From the NCBI RefSeq assembly GCF_017874255.1, contig NZ_JAGGLD010000009.1, positions 1-64,000 of the forward strand: 64,000 nucleotides of DNA, read 5' to 3'. Origin of the DNA: Paenibacillus shirakamiensis. GTDB lineage: Bacteria > Bacillota > Bacilli > Paenibacillales > Paenibacillaceae. The position numbers and the translations under genes are program-made. The notes beneath the pieces are model-generated. The model saw only the letters and a list, made by a program, of their open reading frames with translations. It searched no databases and was not told the DNA's origin. How positions within the stretch are numbered: the stretch's first letter is position 1; each line of letters begins with the position of its first letter. This document shows positions 1 through 8,302 of this stretch, piece after piece.

Positions 1-2094
1 TTTGCCGCTGACATCACTGCTGGTCCAGGTCACCGTTTGCTCGGCCCCACCAACTGCGCTTACCTCCGCGGTAAGCTGCTGGCTTCCTCCTTGTACTACG
101 CTTTTGCTGCTCGGATCGACAACTACACGCGTTACGGCTGGCGTGGCTGGCACTGTCAGTTTCTGAATACGATGGTTGAAAGTATCCGCCACATACATGT
201 TCCCGCTGCTGTCTACCGACAATCCATATGGATTATAAAACTCGCCCAAGCTTGTTCCATTACTGCTACCGCTCTTTTTCCACTCGCTCCATGTATTCGT
301 CGATTCGGTCAACTTCTGTATGCGATGGTTGCTACTATCAGCCACATACACGTTCCCACTGCTGTCTACCGACACTCCAGTTGGATTACTAAACTCGCCC
401 AAACCGCTTCCTGCGCCGCCGCCAACCTTTTTCCACTCGCTCCATGTATTTGTCGATAGGGTCAGCTTCTGTATGCGAAGGTTGCCACTATCAGCCACAT
501 ACACATTCCCGCTGCTGTCTACCCCCAATCCATATGGATTACTAAATTCGCCCAAACCGCTTCCCGCTCCGCCGCCGACCTTTTTCCATTCGCTCCATGT
601 ATTTGTCGATAGGGTCAGCTTCTGTATGCGATGGTTGAAAGTATCAGTCACATATAGATTCCCACTGCTGTCTACCGCCACCCCATTCGGACTATTAAAC
701 TCGCCCAGGCCATTTCCTGCGCCGCCGCCGACCTTTTTCCACTCGCTCCATGTATTTGTCGATAGGGTCAACTTCTGTATGCGATGGTTGCTACTATCAG
801 CCACATACACGTTCCCACTGCTGTCTACCGACACTCCAGTTGGATTACTAAACTCGCCCAAGCCACTTCCCGCACCGCCGCCGACCTTTTTCCACTCGCT
901 CCATGTATTCGTCGATAGGGTCAGCTTCTGTATGCGATGGTTGAAAGTATCAGCCACATACACATTCCCGCTACTGTCTACTGACACTCCTCTTGGAAAA
1001 GCAAACTCGCCCGGAATATTTCCGTTAACCGGTCCTATTACACTCGACTGAGTCCATGTATTGTTGGCTGCGCTCAGCTTCTGAACAGTATGACCGTCAT
1101 CGGCGACATATACATTCCCACTTCTGTCTACCGCCACGCCATTTGGACTAATAAACTCACCCAAGCCATTTCCTGTACCGCCGCCAACCTTTTTCCACTC
1201 GCTCCATGTATTCGTCGATAGGGTCAGCTTCTGTATACGATAGTTCGCACTATCAGCCACATATACATTCCCGTTACTGTCTAATGCCACTCCTCTTGGA
1301 TTGTTAAATTCGCCCAAACCGCTTCCTGAGCCTCCGCCAACCTTTTTCCACTCGCTCCATGTATTCGTCGATAGGGTCAGCTTCTGTATACGATGGTTGA
1401 AAGTATCGCCCACATAAATGTTCCCGCTGCTGTCTACTGCCATTCCATTAGGAAAATTAAACTCACCCAAGCCGCTTCCTGTGACTCCGGCGCCGCTGCT
1501 CTTTCTCCACTCGCTCCATCTATTCGTCGATAGGGTCAGCTTCTGTATGCGATGGTTGCTACTATCGGCCACGTACACATTCCCGCTGCTGTCTACCGCC
1601 ACTCCCCTTGGATTGTTGAACTCGCCCAGACCGATTCCTGCACCGCCGCCGACCTTTTTCCACTCGCTCCATGTATTCGTCGAAAGGGTCAGCTTCTGTA
1701 TGCGATGATTGCCTGAATCGGCTACGTACACATTTCCGCTGCTGTCTACCGCCACTGCACTTGGACCATTAAACTCACCCAAACCGCTTCCTACGCCGCC
1801 GCCGACCTTTTTCCACTCACTCCATGTATTCGTCGACAGGGTCAACTTCTGTATGCGATGATTGGAAGTATCAGCCACGTACACATTCCCGGAGCTGTCT
1901 ACCACCACTCCTTTAGGAGAGATAAAACCTCCCGGGTTCGAACTGCTGATTGGCCCAATCCGGCCAAATTGACTCCATGTCTCAGCTGCTGCATATACCG
2001 GAAATTGTACAATATATGTACTGGCAATAAGCAACGCCATGCTCATGAAGCATAGCTTCCTCAACCATATTTTCGCTTTTCTTTGATGATTCAT
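1..2094 (-). CDS. Secreted NHL-repeat beta-propeller protein with Ig-like domain (partial, C-terminus beyond window)
   Basis: The reverse strand is open from an ATG at 2094 (purine-rich GAGAGGA upstream) to the window edge, about 698 codons. Residues 1-34 form a signal peptide: basic MNHQRKAK start, hydrophobic core, then AAA. After it come about 12 repeats of 50-52 residues. Each carries 'NHRIQKLTLSTNTWSEWKK', a Gly-rich turn, 'GLGEFN.P.GVAVDSSGN' and 'YVADS.NHRIQ', the NHL repeat pattern of six-bladed propellers; twelve repeats could make two propellers. The last visible part ('VDPSSKSVVQGGSQQLTAEV', then VTWTSSD) resembles a BIG2-type bacterial Ig-like domain, so a cell-wall or surface role is plausible. 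Repeats are nearly identical in DNA. Ligand and function are unknown. The family call is confident; the end of the protein is not visible. Confidence 0.85.
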   Translation of the reverse strand, partial: MNHQRKAKIWLRKLCFMSMALLIASTYIVQFPVYAAAETWSQFGRIGPISSSNPGGFISPKGVVVDSSGNVYVADTSNHRIQKLTLSTNTWSEWKKVGGGVGSGLGEFNGPSAVAVDSSGNVYVADSGNHRIQKLTLSTNTWSEWKKVGGGAGIGLGEFNNPRGVAVDSSGNVYVADSSNHRIQKLTLSTNRWSEWRKSSGAGVTGSGLGEFNFPNGMAVDSSGNIYVGDTFNHRIQKLTLSTNTWSEWKKVGGGSGSGLGEFNNPRGVALDSNGNVYVADSANYRIQKLTLSTNTWSEWKKVGGGTGNGLGEFISPNGVAVDRSGNVYVADDGHTVQKLSAANNTWTQSSVIGPVNGNIPGEFAFPRGVSVDSSGNVYVADTFNHRIQKLTLSTNTWSEWKKVGGGAGSGLGEFSNPTGVSVDSSGNVYVADSSNHRIQKLTLSTNTWSEWKKVGGGAGNGLGEFNSPNGVAVDSSGNLYVTDTFNHRIQKLTLSTNTWSEWKKVGGGAGSGLGEFSNPYGLGVDSSGNVYVADSGNLRIQKLTLSTNTWSEWKKVGGGAGSGLGEFSNPTGVSVDSSGNVYVADSSNHRIQKLTESTNTWSEWKKSGSSNGTSLGEFYNPYGLSVDSSGNMYVADTFNHRIQKLTVPATPAVTRVVVDPSSKSVVQGGSQQLTAEVSAVGGAEQTVTWTSSDVSGK

Positions 2095-2165
2095 AGCTCT
2101 CGTCCTCTCTTCGACAAAAATCTGATTTATTATACAAAAACACAATAAACAATTAATAAACAAAT

Positions 2166-2201
2166 AAGAGCCTTGGAATCCCGATCGATTCCGAGGCTCT
2201 T
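2166..2201. terminator. 15-bp stem hairpin upstream of the NHL gene
   Basis: AAGAGCCTTGGAATC and GATTCCGAGGCTCTT pair over 15 bp (one G-T) around a 6-nt loop. The minus-strand side is followed by a U-rich tract (TTATTTGTTTATT), so it could stop tRNA read-through before the NHL gene. The orientation is not certain. Confidence 0.5.
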
Positions 2202-2462
2202 TATACTTCTATTAATAAGGTGCTAGACTCTCAGCAAAACCTGTCCTCCACGTCGGATACAATGGCTTCCAGCCGTAATCTATTCGAGCCTTGGAATAAA
2301 TGAAGATACCTATCCTATATAAAATCCTATGTAAAAAAATACATTTGATATTTCAATTGATTATACACCTATGTTTTACAGAGAAACAGCGCCCCTTCCT
2401 CTGTACAACAATCACACTATAATTAGATATTAGGCTGGCTTTCTACTTTCTCAAATACAGCA
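2202..2462. other. Intergenic stretch, no gene seen
   Basis: AT-rich sequence between the NHL gene leader and the tRNA pair. I see no ORF with a ribosome site and no structured RNA here. Confidence 0.5.
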
Positions 2463-2490
2463 AAAGACCACCTAAAATGGTGGTCTTTTT
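2463..2490 (-). terminator. Rho-independent terminator of the tRNA pair
   Basis: AAAGACCACC / GGTGGTCTTT hairpin with a 6-nt loop just 3' of tRNA-Lys on the minus strand. The U-tract is short on that strand (CTTTTGC). Confidence 0.65.
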
Positions 2491-2502
2491 CATAAATATG
2501 GA

Positions 2503-2575
<73 letters not shown>

Positions 2576-2582
2576 ACAGTTG

Positions 2583-2658
2583 TGGTGGAGCCTAGGGGGA
2601 TCGAACCCCTGACCTCATCGCTGCCAGCGATGCGCTCTCCCAGCTGAGCTAAGGCCCC
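2583..2658 (-). tRNA. tRNA-Ala (anticodon GGC)
   Basis: The reverse strand begins GGGGCCT and closes with AGGCTCC. The D-arm is GCTC..GAGC and the anticodon stem CATCG/CGATG with loop CTGGCAG (anticodon GGC, Ala). The T-arm is GGGGTTCGATCCCC, and the 3' ACCA is encoded. It lies 7 nt upstream of tRNA-Lys on the same strand, probably one transcript. Confidence 0.95.
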
Positions 2659-2868
2659 TTGTCGTTCGGAATTAACGTTCTCATTACCTACCGTTTTCTT
2701 TCCGCCAGAATAATATATCACACTCCATAGATATATTGCAAATTTTTTATATGAAGATAACCAAGCTGACACACCCCGCTAATGAATCTTTCATAACTGA
2801 GGTAATACACTTCATTATACAATCCAACAATAATTATGCACTAATGTTCTAATGTGCCTCAAACTATA

Positions 2869-3387
2869 TTATGGACGTTTTCTAACTGTATCAAAATAAA
2901 CTTTTCTTCCTTCAGATGGATTAAAGAACAAATTATATTTTTCAATATTTAAATCCAATGGAACATTAAAAAGCACAGTCCCCTTAACCGTCTCATTCGG
3001 TTTTAAATGATCTGCAATAGCCAGCAAACTAGCATTTCGAACTTTACCATCTGCACGCTGAAGATAGAATGTCTCTTTCATAAGCATCTGCGGATGATTG
3101 GACCGATTATGTATACTAACCTCAAAACCTATGAAACGATCAGGACCTTGATTTTCCGATATATCGGTAACATTTAGTTCAAAAACACCTGTGTTTGCGG
3201 TCTCCCCCATGATGTATGAATCTTGAATCTGATTATCTACAAGTTCAGCCCTCTTGGTTGCAAAGTTCTGAAATATAATTAGAGCAAATATAAGCAATAA
3301 GATGATTATCGTCCAAGAAATAACTACTGTAGTTTTTTTACTTTTCACAGTCTCAACAGAAAATTCAACTCGACGATGACTCCTCAT
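2869..3387 (-). CDS. Membrane-anchored DUF4352-like (telokin-like) protein
   Basis: A 172-residue protein with a basic N-terminus and one membrane segment at about residues 21-43 (VVISWTIIILLLIFALIIF), then an exported domain. That domain has the plan of DUF4352 lipoproteins and surface proteins: 'FELNVTDI', 'GFEVSIHNRS', a middle 'YLQRADGK', and 'LKPNETVKGTVLFNVP' before the last strands. Such domains have an Ig-like beta fold and no known enzyme activity. GAGGAGG lies about 12 nt before the ATG, a little far. It is monocistronic and divergent from the TetR gene, so the two may share a control region. Function is unknown. Confidence 0.7.
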   Translation of the reverse strand: MRSHRRVEFSVETVKSKKTTVVISWTIIILLLIFALIIFQNFATKRAELVDNQIQDSYIMGETANTGVFELNVTDISENQGPDRFIGFEVSIHNRSNHPQMLMKETFYLQRADGKVRNASLLAIADHLKPNETVKGTVLFNVPLDLNIEKYNLFFNPSEGRKVYFDTVRKRP

Positions 3388-3468
3388 AAACGTTCGTTTC
3401 CTCCTCTAAATTATCCCTATGCTATGATACCTATATTCGAAGTATAAGCTAGCAAGGAGGCTCCCGTC

Positions 3469-4068
3469 TTGTCCCCTAGAAATATAATACGAGATCAGCG
3501 AGTACGTGAGGAACGAATTGAGCAAATTCTAAATGCGGCCATACGTGTAATTTCTACCAAAGGTATTGGAGCTGCAAGTATGAGTGATATCGCCAAGGCA
3601 ACTGGGATCAGCATCGGGAATATGTATCACTATTTTAAATCCAAGGATGACATCTTCGCAGAGGTCCTCAGGCAAGGACAACTGAATTATGGACACAATC
3701 TGAGCCTTTTAGAAAAAAATACTGAACTGGACACCTACCAAATCCTGCATCAATTTGCCTGCGACTGGCTTGCGAATCCTATTAATTGGGCCTATACGAT
3801 TATGTTACAAAGTGCACGTACAACGGTCTCGGTTCCACATCATATCCGGCAAGATGTTACGGATCGCTTCACCGTTAACCTTCAGCCCATGGCTCGAATT
3901 ATAGAGAGAGGTCAATCCCAAGGTCACGTCGTAGATGGTGATCCGCTTCAACTTGCGTTCTATTTTGTTAGTCTAATTCAGGGACTTACCCTTCAGCGTG
4001 CACCCGGTTATGAAATACCTGTATCTATTAATGTCGATCAGATCATACGTCTGTTTTGCCCCCTCTAG
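3469..4068 (+). CDS. TetR/AcrR-family transcriptional regulator
   Basis: A 199-residue protein starting at TTG 3469, with AGGAGG 8 nt upstream. The N-terminal helix-turn-helix is clear at about 16-65: 'RIEQILNAAIRVISTKG', 'SMSDIAKATGISIGNMYHYF', 'KSKDDIFAEVL'. The remaining helical domain should bind an effector and dimerise; its ligand cannot be read. It lies 251 bp upstream of the ABC transporter genes on the same strand and is divergent from the DUF4352-like gene. It is a candidate local regulator of either side; this is inference from position. Confidence 0.9.
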   Translation: MSPRNIIRDQRVREERIEQILNAAIRVISTKGIGAASMSDIAKATGISIGNMYHYFKSKDDIFAEVLRQGQLNYGHNLSLLEKNTELDTYQILHQFACDWLANPINWAYTIMLQSARTTVSVPHHIRQDVTDRFTVNLQPMARIIERGQSQGHVVDGDPLQLAFYFVSLIQGLTLQRAPGYEIPVSINVDQIIRLFCPL

Positions 4069-4122
4069 TACATTCCATTTAGCAATCGACATTAATCCAA
4101 GTGAACAGATGGGATAAAACCA

Positions 4123-4152
4123 TTGACATATTCTTCCGCGCCTTGGTAGAAT
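4123..4152 (+). promoter_or_regulatory. Candidate sigma-A promoter for the ABC transporter operon
   Basis: TTGACA (4123-4128), an 18-nt spacer and TAGAAT (4147-4152), about 170 bp before the ATPase start. It overlaps the left arm of an inverted repeat TGGTAGA...TCTACCA (about 4145-4201), which could be an operator or a leader hairpin. Confidence 0.5.
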
Positions 4153-4319
4153 GCATGTAACAAACCGAATATATATTCATATTGTATACATAGATCTACC
4201 AGACCAACTGGAGATTACGGCAGTTTAAGAGTTACGTACTTCGTATCTCAAGAGCTGTCATTTCTTTAATCATAATTCCGATAATTCTCATGCGTTTATT
4301 ATTAGATTGGAGGTTGGTT

Positions 4320-5096
4320 ATGTCAGCTCCTTCTTTGATCATTGATCAGTTAAATCGCACGTTCGCTTCTCCTTCTGGTCCTGTCCATGCCCTATCTCAG
4401 ATTCAATTAACCGTTAAGCAAGGGGAGTTCATTACGCTCATCGGACCCAGTGGTTGCGGCAAAAGCACGCTTCTTAAGATCGTAGCGGGGCTGGATACGG
4501 AATTCGAAGGACAGGTTCATCTGAATGGAAAGCCCATTCTAGGACCAGGAATTGAGAAAGGGGTTATTTTTCAGGAACCTCGATTATTCCCTTGGCTTAC
4601 CGTGGAGCAGAATATCGCCGCCAATCTCTCACTTAAGAAGCCCGAGATCAAACAGCGCGTTCAGGAATTAATCGCCTTAGTTCGTTTGCAAGGCTTTGAA
4701 TCTTCGTACCCACGGGAACTGTCCGGCGGGATGGCACAGCGTGTAGCTATAGCCCGGGCTCTGCTCAGAAATCCAGAAGTGTTACTGCTGGATGAACCGT
4801 TCGGAGCATTGGATGCTTTTACTAGAGCTCATATGCAGGAAGTTCTGCTCGATATCTGGCAAAAAAACCGTACAACAATGCTCTTCGTGACGCACGATCT
4901 GGATGAAGCTGTATTTCTGGGAGAGCGAGTCGTAATTATGAACCCAAGACCTGGTCATATTCGAGAAATTTTATCTATCGACTTACCGTTTCCACGGACG
5001 CGCACGGGGTCTTCCTTCCAAGAGTTAAGACGACTTGTACTGCAAGCTTTTGAGAAAGTAGATGGTCCCGCTATCGATCCAGGAGCTGGGATTTAA
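4320..5096 (+). CDS. ABC transporter ATPase, sulfonate/nitrate/taurine type (SsuB-like)
   Basis: A 258-residue ATPase that powers the importer encoded by the next genes. Walker [10 protein letters not shown] is at 42-50, the Q-loop near '[11 protein letters not shown]', the signature LSGGMAQ at about 134, Walker B LLLDEP with D158/E159, and the H-loop THD with H192. '[12 protein letters not shown]' and '[10 protein letters not shown]' are typical of SsuB/TauB. I chose ATG 4320 because TTGGAGG sits 6 nt before it; an earlier in-frame ATG at 4290 has no ribosome site. Substrate cannot be told from the ATPase. It heads a five-gene cluster. Confidence 0.92.
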   Translation: MSAPSLIIDQLNRTFASPSGPVHALSQIQLTVKQGEFITLIGPSGCGKSTLLKIVAGLDTEFEGQVHLNGKPILGPGIEKGVIFQEPRLFPWLTVEQNIAANLSLKKPEIKQRVQELIALVRLQGFESSYPRELSGGMAQRVAIARALLRNPEVLLLDEPFGALDAFTRAHMQEVLLDIWQKNRTTMLFVTHDLDEAVFLGERVVIMNPRPGHIREILSIDLPFPRTRTGSSFQELRRLVLQAFEKVDGPAIDPGAGI

Positions 5097-5150
5097 CTTA
5101 CTTTTACTCGGTAGGTAATCCATTTTCACATTCTATAACTATCTAGATCT

Positions 5151-5225
5151 CATAATTCGTAATTTCGTAATTTCGTAATTTCGTAATTTCATAATTCATA
5201 ATTCATAATTCAAAATTTCATAAAT
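5151..5225 (+). repeat. Short tandem AT-rich repeats between ATPase and binding-protein genes
   Basis: Units of TAATTTCG repeat about four times, then merge into ATAATTC units repeated about three times. They fill the ATPase to binding-protein gap, 20-40 nt before the lipoprotein ribosome site. The tract could vary in length by slippage. No stable hairpin is evident. Confidence 0.75.
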
Positions 5226-5262
5226 AATTCTGTCTTCCACCTAAATATAAGGAGCGATCTCC

Positions 5263-6276
5263 ATGAAAAAATGGTCAATTGCGTTACTTCTCCTCATTAC
5301 AGTACTAGCTACAGCCGGATGTGCTAGCAAAGATACGACGAAGACCGTAACCGCAGACGGAAAAACGGACTATAAAGGACTTACGTTAACGTTAGGTGTA
5401 CAAGGAACGGGTGGATTATTCGCCAAAGCTCGGGAAGAGAAATGGTATGAGCAGGCTTTTGAGAAGCTGGGCGTAACCGTTAAATGGGCTGAATTCCAGA
5501 GTGGACCTCCGATGACGGAAGCCATGGCTTCTAACAAACTAGACTTTGCCGGACTTGGCAACATGCCCATCATTGCGGCACAGGCAGCAGGCATTCCGTT
5601 CGAGATTATTTCACAGGTACTCGATGGTAAGCGTAATACAGCAATCATTGTGCCCGCCAAAAGCACACTCAAAGATATCAAGGATTTGAAAGGCAAAAAA
5701 GTGGCGGTAGCTAAAGGCAGTAACGCCTATAACTTGCTTACACGCAGTCTGCATGATGCAGGGGTAGAAGCCTCTGATGTGCAAATCATTCAGCTCCAGC
5801 CGAATGATGCTCAGCCTGCTTTTGACTCGGGACAGGTGGATGCTTGGGCAACTTGGGATCCATTCATTACAATTAATACCCTGACCGGCAAAGGCAAAGT
5901 GCTATATGAAGGTGAAGCTCTAGGTGTCTTAGCTCCTTCGTTCAATATTGTACGTAAAGAAATCGCCGATAAGTATCCTGAGCTAGTCTCTACCTACTTG
6001 TCTGTCTATGAAAAGTCCCTCCAGTGGGAAAAAAATAATCATACGGAAGTCACCAAAAAATATGCGGCAGATTACAAAATTCCTGTTCCTATAGTAGAAG
6101 GCATGCTTCAACGTTCCACTTCCATTAACATTCCGGTTACCCCAGAAATAACTGCAGAACTTCAGAAGACCGCCGATTTCCAATCTTCTATTGGAACGAT
6201 CCGCAAAAAAATCGACGTATCCAAGATCGTCAATAACACCTTCATTAATGAAGCGCTCAAATCCAGCACCAAGTAA
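5263..6276 (+). CDS. Substrate-binding lipoprotein of the sulfonate-type ABC importer (SsuA/TauA-like)
   Basis: A 337-residue protein with a lipoprotein signal peptide: MKK, hydrophobic core, lipobox ATAGC with the lipidated Cys at residue 20. The mature part has the two-lobed NMT1/SsuA layout: 'LTLGVQGTGGLFAKAREEKW', 'FQSGPPMTEAMASNKLDFAG', 'VAKGSNAYNLL', 'QPAFDSGQVDAWATWDPF'. The DAWATWDP motif is characteristic of aliphatic sulfonate and taurine binders. It would be anchored outside the membrane and deliver ligand to the two permeases downstream. AAGGAG precedes the start. The ligand is probably an organosulfur compound (family inference). Confidence 0.92.
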   Translation: MKKWSIALLLLITVLATAGCASKDTTKTVTADGKTDYKGLTLTLGVQGTGGLFAKAREEKWYEQAFEKLGVTVKWAEFQSGPPMTEAMASNKLDFAGLGNMPIIAAQAAGIPFEIISQVLDGKRNTAIIVPAKSTLKDIKDLKGKKVAVAKGSNAYNLLTRSLHDAGVEASDVQIIQLQPNDAQPAFDSGQVDAWATWDPFITINTLTGKGKVLYEGEALGVLAPSFNIVRKEIADKYPELVSTYLSVYEKSLQWEKNNHTEVTKKYAADYKIPVPIVEGMLQRSTSINIPVTPEITAELQKTADFQSSIGTIRKKIDVSKIVNNTFINEALKSSTK

Positions 6277-6299
6277 CTCACGAGAGGAGAAGCTACGCT

Positions 6300-7163
6300 A
6301 TGTATGAGGCAAATCCAAGTCCCAAAGTGGTCCCACTTCCAGAACTTAAGGTGAAGCCCCAGCGAAAAAGAGCACCTCGGCCCCGCCAGATTCTTCTTAC
6401 GAATCGACTCATCGGATGGCTGCTTCCGGTGACTATCATTGTCATCTGGCAGCTTGCTGGTCAGGCAGACCTCCTGAATCCCATTTTATTACCGACTCCA
6501 CTAGATATCGGGGAAGAACTGATCTCTATGCTTCAAAGTGGGGAGCTTATGCGGAATCTGGGTGTTTCGGTTTGGCGTGTCGTGCTGGGCTTTATCTTTG
6601 GGGGGAGCCTCGGCATTGCGGCTGGATTATGGGTAGGCTTCTCAGTGAAAGCCGAGCGGCTGATTAATCCCTCTTTGCAGATGTTACGCACGCTTCCTCA
6701 TCTGGCCATTGCTCCGCTATTCATTTTATGGCTTGGATTTGGGGAGACTTCCAAAATTCTATTGATCGCTAAGGGTTCATTCTTCCCGCTGTATGTGAAT
6801 ACGTTCCTCGGAATCCGATCGGTAGACAATAAATTGTTTGATGTAGCTCGGGTGCTGGAATTCTCTCGCTGGCAGATGATTGCTAAGTTGATCCTTCCCG
6901 CGGCTCTTCCCAACATTTTGTTAGGGGCACGCTTATCGCTGGGCGTAGCTTGGATCGGTCTGGTCGTTGCAGAAATGATGGGATCAAGCTCCGGCATCGG
7001 CTTCATCATTAACGACGCCCGCGCGTTATCCCTAACTACTGTGATGTTCGTAGGTATTCTAATCTTTGCTTTAGCCGGGAAATTATCGGATTCCCTCGTC
7101 TTCTGGGTAGAGAAACGCTTGCTTCGCTGGAGAGACAACTACGAAGGAGAAGGAGGACATTAA
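6300..7163 (+). CDS. ABC transporter permease, SsuC-like (first of two)
   Basis: A 287-residue inner-membrane protein with a charged cytoplasmic N-terminus rich in K/R/P (1-33) and about six membrane helices. The EAA loop that contacts the ATPase is visible at 'EFSRWQMIAKLILPAALPNI'. 'LPTPLDIGEEL' and 'PLFILWLGFGETSK' are typical of the SsuC/TauC group. AGAGGAG lies upstream of ATG 6300 and the stop overlaps the next start. It is clearly a paralogue of the next gene, so the pair probably forms a heterodimeric channel. Confidence 0.92.
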   Translation: MYEANPSPKVVPLPELKVKPQRKRAPRPRQILLTNRLIGWLLPVTIIVIWQLAGQADLLNPILLPTPLDIGEELISMLQSGELMRNLGVSVWRVVLGFIFGGSLGIAAGLWVGFSVKAERLINPSLQMLRTLPHLAIAPLFILWLGFGETSKILLIAKGSFFPLYVNTFLGIRSVDNKLFDVARVLEFSRWQMIAKLILPAALPNILLGARLSLGVAWIGLVVAEMMGSSSGIGFIINDARALSLTTVMFVGILIFALAGKLSDSLVFWVEKRLLRWRDNYEGEGGH

Positions 7164-8008
7164 TGATGGCTGAATCCCGTCCACACTTTGCTTCAGATCC
7201 ACCAATTCAGGTAACCGCTAATTCAGACTCTCGGCTCGGCTGGCTAAATCATATTCCTTCATGGCTCCACGGTTGGCTCGTCCCTATTGTGGTGCTTGCA
7301 CTTTGGCAACTCTCTGGATACTTGGGATGGGTTACTCCGACCCAGCTGCCTACACCGCTTGCCATTTTACGTCGATTCATTGAACTTGCACTGAACGGTG
7401 AACTGTATCGGCATGTATCGATTAGCTTCGTACGCGCCATTGCCGGATTTGCCCTAGGCTCCATAGCTGGGCTTGCCCTAGGTACCTTTACAGGAATAGG
7501 TCGGCTAATTGAACGAACGCTTGATCCTTCCTTACAGATGCTGCGCACCATTCCATTGTTAGCGCTGACCCCCCTATTCATTCTGTGGTTCGGCATCGGG
7601 GAATTCAGTAAGATGTTGCTCATCTCACTAGGTGCATTTTTCCCCGTATACCTCAATACGTTCCTAGGTATTCGAAGTGTGGACTCGAAGCTGTTCCAAG
7701 TAACCCGTATTCTTGGTTTCTCCCGCTGGCAGATGATCCGTAGATTAATTCTTCCGACGGCACTACCGAATATTTTGCTAGGACTTCGCCTCGCTTTAGG
7801 GATCTCTTGGTTAGTTCTCGTATTTGCAGAGATGATGGGAACGAGCTCGGGGATCGGCATTATGATTGAGGAGGCTCGGGGTTACTCCAATACGGATATT
7901 GTATTTGTAGGCATTATTCTATTCGCCATCGTGGGTGCCTTATCGGATTATGTAGTACGTAAGCTTGAAAAGAAACTGTTAGGTTGGCGTGACACGTACA
8001 CAGGGTGA
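7163..8008 (+). CDS. ABC transporter permease, SsuC-like (second of two)
   Basis: A 281-residue six-helix permease closely similar to the preceding one: shared 'SLQMLRT.P', 'NTFLGIRSVD.KLF', 'SRWQMI..LILP.ALPNILLG' and 'AEMMG.SSGIG'. The EAA loop is intact. AGGAGG at 7151-7156 serves ATG 7163 (spacing 6) or ATG 7166 (spacing 9). The start overlaps the previous stop by one base (TAATG), implying translational coupling. Most sulfonate importers use one permease homodimer, so two adjacent paralogues point to a duplication and a likely heterodimer. Confidence 0.92.
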   Translation: MMAESRPHFASDPPIQVTANSDSRLGWLNHIPSWLHGWLVPIVVLALWQLSGYLGWVTPTQLPTPLAILRRFIELALNGELYRHVSISFVRAIAGFALGSIAGLALGTFTGIGRLIERTLDPSLQMLRTIPLLALTPLFILWFGIGEFSKMLLISLGAFFPVYLNTFLGIRSVDSKLFQVTRILGFSRWQMIRRLILPTALPNILLGLRLALGISWLVLVFAEMMGTSSGIGIMIEEARGYSNTDIVFVGIILFAIVGALSDYVVRKLEKKLLGWRDTYTG

Positions 8009-8302
8009 AGAGCTATGACGATTCATCTAGTAAGGACAACTCTAGAGGGTGATAACTTTTCTACTATAGGAAGCAAGTTCATTACTATGTACTGAGTTTT
8101 TCAGGTGATTAGAGATGATTCCCATTAAATTTCACTAGGTCACACAAAAGGGATTACCAGAGTTTCGGGAGTTTCGGGAGTGCTATGATTTTTGGAAGTT
8201 ACTGGAGTTGCCTGAATTACCATAGATGAGAAAGAGCGGAGCTACACAGCGCATCTATATATCTATCCAACAACATTTAACTTTAAGGAGGTTCATGACT
8301 CT
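8009..8302 (+). other. Leader region of the monooxygenase gene, no gene seen
   Basis: About 290 bp with no ORF of note. It contains a short direct repeat (GAGTTTCGG twice, around 8160-8180). No terminator with a U-tract is visible, so the monooxygenase may be read from the transporter promoter or from its own. Confidence 0.4.

Noticed and set aside
300..1860. Regular repeats resembling a CRISPR array
   Set aside because: The unit is 153-156 bp and codes for NHL blades; no short repeat-spacer pattern.
37..2055. Plus-strand ORFs of repeated 'HIHVPAAVYR' and 'TYTFPLLST' proteins
   Set aside because: They are antisense shadows of the minus-strand NHL repeats; the minus frame has a signal peptide, ribosome site and recognised repeats.
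4069..4319. Possible S-box or T-box riboswitch before the sulfonate-type transporter
   Set aside because: No conserved core motifs or terminator/antiterminator pair could be found.
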